From Carettochelys insculpta (lineage: Eukaryota; Chordata; Testudines; Carettochelyidae), in NCBI RefSeq assembly GCF_033958435.1, contig NC_134145.1, positions 40,575,501 to 40,639,500 of the forward strand: a stretch of DNA of 64,000 bases, given 5' to 3'. Each line of letters begins with the position of its first letter. The first letter of the stretch is position 1. The position numbers and the translations under genes were made by a program. The notes below the pieces were generated by a model that was not told the origin of the DNA, searched no databases, and saw only the letters and a program-made list of their open reading frames with translations. Of the stretch, positions 60,929 to 64,000 are shown piece after piece.

Positions 60929-61733
60929 GGGCTTGTCTACACTACCACCTTCTTTTGAAGGAAGGGTGGGAATTAGGGTGTTGGGAGCTTACGAATGAAG
61001 GGCTGTGCTGCATAGCCAGCACTTCATTAAGCAAATTCCCCCCCGCGGCTCACCTGCCGGTACTTCAAAGTGCCAGGGCAACTTCAAAGTCCCTTTGGCT
61101 GTGGCCACACTTGGCCAAAACTTCAAAATGGCCATGCAAATGGCCACTTCAAAGATTACTAATGAGGTGCTGAATTGGATATTCAGTGCCTCATTAGCAT
61201 TAGGACGCTTCCAGAAGCGCCGCTTTCGAATGTTCGCGGCTCGCTGCGGCTACACAGGGGTCCTTTTCAAAATGACCCCACACCTTTCTAAATCCCCTTA
61301 TTACTCTCAGCAGAGGGGAATAAGGGGATTTTGAAAAGGACCCCCGTGTAGCTGCGCCGAGCCACGAACGTTCAAAAGCAGTGCTTTCGAAGCACCGCAG
61401 ACGGAAGTGTCCTAATGCTAATGAGGGTCTGAATATTCAATTCAGGGCCTCATTAGTAATCTTCAGAATGGCCATTTGCATGGCCATTTCGAAGTTTTGG
61501 CCAAGTGTGGCCACAGCCTTTGAGGAGTAAAGGGACTTTCAAGTTGCCACGGCACTTCGAAGTACTGGCGGGTGAGCAGCAGCTAGATGCATGTCAGTAC
61601 TTCAAAGTTTACTCCGCAGGGGGGAATTTGCTTAATGAAGTGCTGCGTATGCAGTGCAGCGCTTCATTAGTAAACTCCCAACACCTTACCTACCATCATT
61701 CCTTCGAAAGAAGGTGGTAGTGTAGACAAGCCC
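60929..61733. mobile_element. Foldback MITE (family 1) split near its centre by another MITE
   Basis: Left end gggcttgtctacactaccac, right end gtggtagtgtagacaagccc. The arms carry gaatgaagggctgtgctgca and taatgaagtgctgcgtatgc. TTC and TTT flank it. Without the insert and one TTT the element is about 380 bp. Confidence 0.85.
61097..61518. mobile_element. Inner foldback MITE (family 2) with TTT duplication
   Basis: The ends ggctgtggccacacttggcc and ggccaagtgtggccacagcc are perfect 20-bp inverted repeats. TTT lies at 61094-61096 and 61519-61521. The central hairpin holds aataaggggatttt opposite its complement. The long perfect ends suggest a recent insertion. Confidence 0.9.
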
Positions 61734-62083
61734 TTTGTGTAATGGCTGTTTGTTAAATATTTGAATTGGAATGTCAGGAAGAGTACTCATCCATAAATAA
61801 ACAGTATCCATCATTTGTTGTTCTGCTGATTAAAACGTGTCAGTGCAGTATCAGAGCAATATTAGGGGATATAGGTAATCACTCACAAACCGCAAACAGT
61901 CAAAACTGAATGCTTTCCAAACAGCCAGAAGATAAAATATATTTCCACAAACCATCAGTGAAATAATTTGGATAGCAAACATAGCACACTCGGTCACAAG
62001 AATTGTCAAATAGTGAAACTTACTCTAAACAAATAATTTGGCCATCTCCAAAACCAGTATGGCTATTTTGCCAAACAGTAGAC
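61734..62083. other. Intron 1, nothing recognised
   Basis: AT-rich sequence. No feature was seen. Confidence 0.55.
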
Positions 62084-62086
62084 CAT

Positions 62087-62804
62087 GGCTACGTCTACGT
62101 CTACACGTGCATGCTACTTTGAAATAGCTTATTTTGATGTAGTGACATCGAAATAGGCTATTTCGATGAATAACTTCTACACGTCCTCCAGGGCTGGCAA
62201 CATCGACGTTCAACTTCGACATTGGGCAGCACCACATCGAAATAGGCGCTGTGAGGGAACGTCTACACACCAAAGAAGCACACATCGAAATAAGCAGCCA
62301 GGAGCAGCTGCAGACAGGGTCACAGGGCGGACTCAGCAGCAAGCCGCTCCCTTAAAGGGCCCCTCCCAGACACACTTGCACTAAACAACACAAGATCCAC
62401 AGAGCCGACAACTGGTTGCAGACCCTGTGCATGGAGCATGGATCCCCAGCTGCCGCAGCAGCAGCCAAAAGCCCTGGGTTAAGGGCTGCTGCACACGGTG
62501 ACCATAGAGCCCCGCAGGTGCTGGAGAGAGAGAGCGTCTCTCAACCCCTCAGCTGATGGCCACCATGGAGGACCCCGCTATTTCGATGTTGCGGGACACG
62601 GATCAGCTACACGTGCCCTACTTTGACGTTCAACTTCGAAGTAGGGCGCTATTCCCATCCCCTCATGGGGTTAGCGACTTCGACGTCTCGCCGCCTAACA
62701 TCGATTTCAACTTCGAAATAGCGCCCAACATGTGTAGCCATGACAGGCGCTATTTCGAAGTTGGCGCCGCTACTTCGAAGTAGCGTGCATGTGTAGACAC
62801 GGCC
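62087..62804 (+). mobile_element. 718-bp MITE derived from Harbinger copy C family
   Basis: Left end ggctacgtctacgtctacac, right end catgtgtagacacggcc. CAT lies at 62084-62086 and 62805-62807. The left 370 bp aligns with 49330-49715, including the CCTTAAAGGG block and an ATGGATCCCCAG start (62438) equal to the transposase MDPQ start. The right 330 bp aligns with 52650-52968. The interior 2.9 kb is missing. It is a classic internal deletion derivative mobilisable in trans. Confidence 0.92.
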
Positions 62805-62807
62805 CAT

Positions 62808-64000
62808 GAGTAACAAATTACCCTTGTCTGAGCTATGATATATTTTTGTATGAACACCACTGTAGCAGGCATAACACAAATTACAAAAGTAACTGATTAT
62901 TAAACTTTATTAAGAAATGGTAATCTAGAATGAGAAAAGGAAGTTCTTATAAACCTACAAAGAAATATATAAAAGTAATGTTTTGTTAATCTTGGCTTAG
63001 GTAGCAGCAAAAGGAAATCTATTTATAAAGAATTTGGGAATCCTGAGCGCCATGGAAATTGCTGAAAGGTATGGGCGAATTGTCACAGTTTATGATGCAC
63101 AAGATAATTGCCACTGTAGACAAGACCTCATTGTATTGCCCCTCATGTCTGACTCTCCAGAACAGAAGTTTTCAACCTGCAGGGGATAGTCTCTTGCCCA
63201 GTTATGCAGGGGAAAGGATACATCAGACATTCTGAGTGGGAGAGAAAGCAGTGTGGCAAATCTTCTGATACCTCTGAGGTTGTGGCATACATGTTTAGAA
63301 CCAGAGCCCTGCTGCAGCACTGCTCACTCATGTTTGTCTCTGTCATTCCTGTCATAATGGAGGAGTGGGCTAGTCAAATTTGAATGAATGGAAGTTTTAA
63401 CCTTGCACACTGGGTCACAGTGCCACACTCCTGATCAGGTTTGTTCCAGCCACCCTTTCATTATGACAGAGATGTGACTGGGCCAAATCTGAGTGAGTAT
63501 AATTGCTACCTGGCTCATAGGATCACAGTTTATTGCTTTGGGGTTTTCCCAGTGATTGGGTATCTCCATGAAATGGAGCCCCAATTGACATCATTCAACA
63601 CTTGCCCATATGAGGAAGCCTAAAATAGCAAGGGCCATCTAAGTTTGTACTTTGGTCAGTTCTGACTGATCTTACTTTTGCAAGACAGTCTATTGCATCA
63701 TAGATATCAGCCTATGATAGACTCTCTCACAAAAACTTCCTTAAAGGCACTTATACTCCGTCTGGCACTCTTCGAGCACAATTTCTCCAGCTACCTTTGA
63801 GATGAGACAAGGTTTTCACTAGGCACAGGACTCCATTTTTAAGATTCACCCTGTCTACTATACCATATCATGCTAATGCATCCGGTTAGTGCATGGTTTT
63901 CTGATTTGCTGTCTGAGGATGGGACTCTAAGAAAATGCCAGACTATTAAAATTGCATGCACTGTAAAATGGGAGCACAGCGTTCTATGGGTGCTGTGGTA
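62808..64000. other. Intron 1 to window end, nothing recognised
   Basis: Mixed composition. The short open frames lack recognisable domains, and no COL11A1 exon 1 was identified. Confidence 0.5.

Noticed and set aside
57701..64000. COL11A1 exon 1 with signal peptide
   Set aside because: No minus-strand ATG followed by a hydrophobic leader and a donor in the right phase was recognised. It is expected upstream of the window.

Overview
This window is nuclear DNA of a sauropsid vertebrate. A cryptodiran turtle is most likely and a crocodilian is the main alternative. The evidence is a recognisable vertebrate gene with GT-AG introns, CR1 retrotransposon ends, a SINE of the type I associate with turtles, and very many short DNA transposons with tctacac termini. 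The species call is inference.

The only host gene I can support is COL11A1, the collagen alpha-1(XI) chain, on the minus strand. Four consecutive coding exons of its N-terminal TSPN/laminin-G (PARP) domain lie at 57700-57533, 37848-37635, 34519-34357 and 10752-10624. They are exons 2-5 by analogy with the human gene. Every splice site is GT-AG, the phases join in frame and no exon has a stop. The rest of the window is introns 1-5 of this gene. I could not find exon 1 (signal peptide) or the alternatively spliced variable-region exons after exon 5.

The introns are packed with transposons, roughly 40 percent of the window by summing the calls below. The main theme is one PIF/Harbinger superfamily at several stages of its life cycle. 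There is a nearly complete two-gene element at 49330-52968, with a HARBI1-like transposase on plus and a Myb/SANT-like protein on minus, converging. There are two older decayed two-gene copies, at 1752-7245 (inverse orientation, broken by a CR1 and an RTE insertion) and 29391-32031. A deletion derivative at 42030-43182 keeps a transposase C-terminal exon. A 718-bp MITE at 62087-62804 has the ends of the complete element plus the first codons of its transposase. A fragment of a further copy is cut by the window start. About a dozen foldback MITEs share the terminal trinucleotide logic (TAA, TTA, CAA, TTT and CAT duplications).

Other layers are CR1 copies at 2310-3253, 9587-9632 and 44400-47920, RTE-like LINE copies at 4713-5463 and 19710-21456, an endogenous-retrovirus-type solo LTR at 40810-41469, hAT-type elements at 12888-13393 and 54255-54450, a Tc1/mariner-like foldback at 26234-26817, and hairpin-ended SINEs at 38109-38349 and 43184-43390.

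The most striking structural features are a series of nested insertions. In three cases a younger element sits near the centre of an older foldback MITE, and in one case two MITEs abut and share a TAA. The catalytic glutamate region is also missing from the best-preserved Harbinger copy, although two decayed relatives keep the corresponding exon. I see no bacterial, CRISPR, rRNA or tRNA features.
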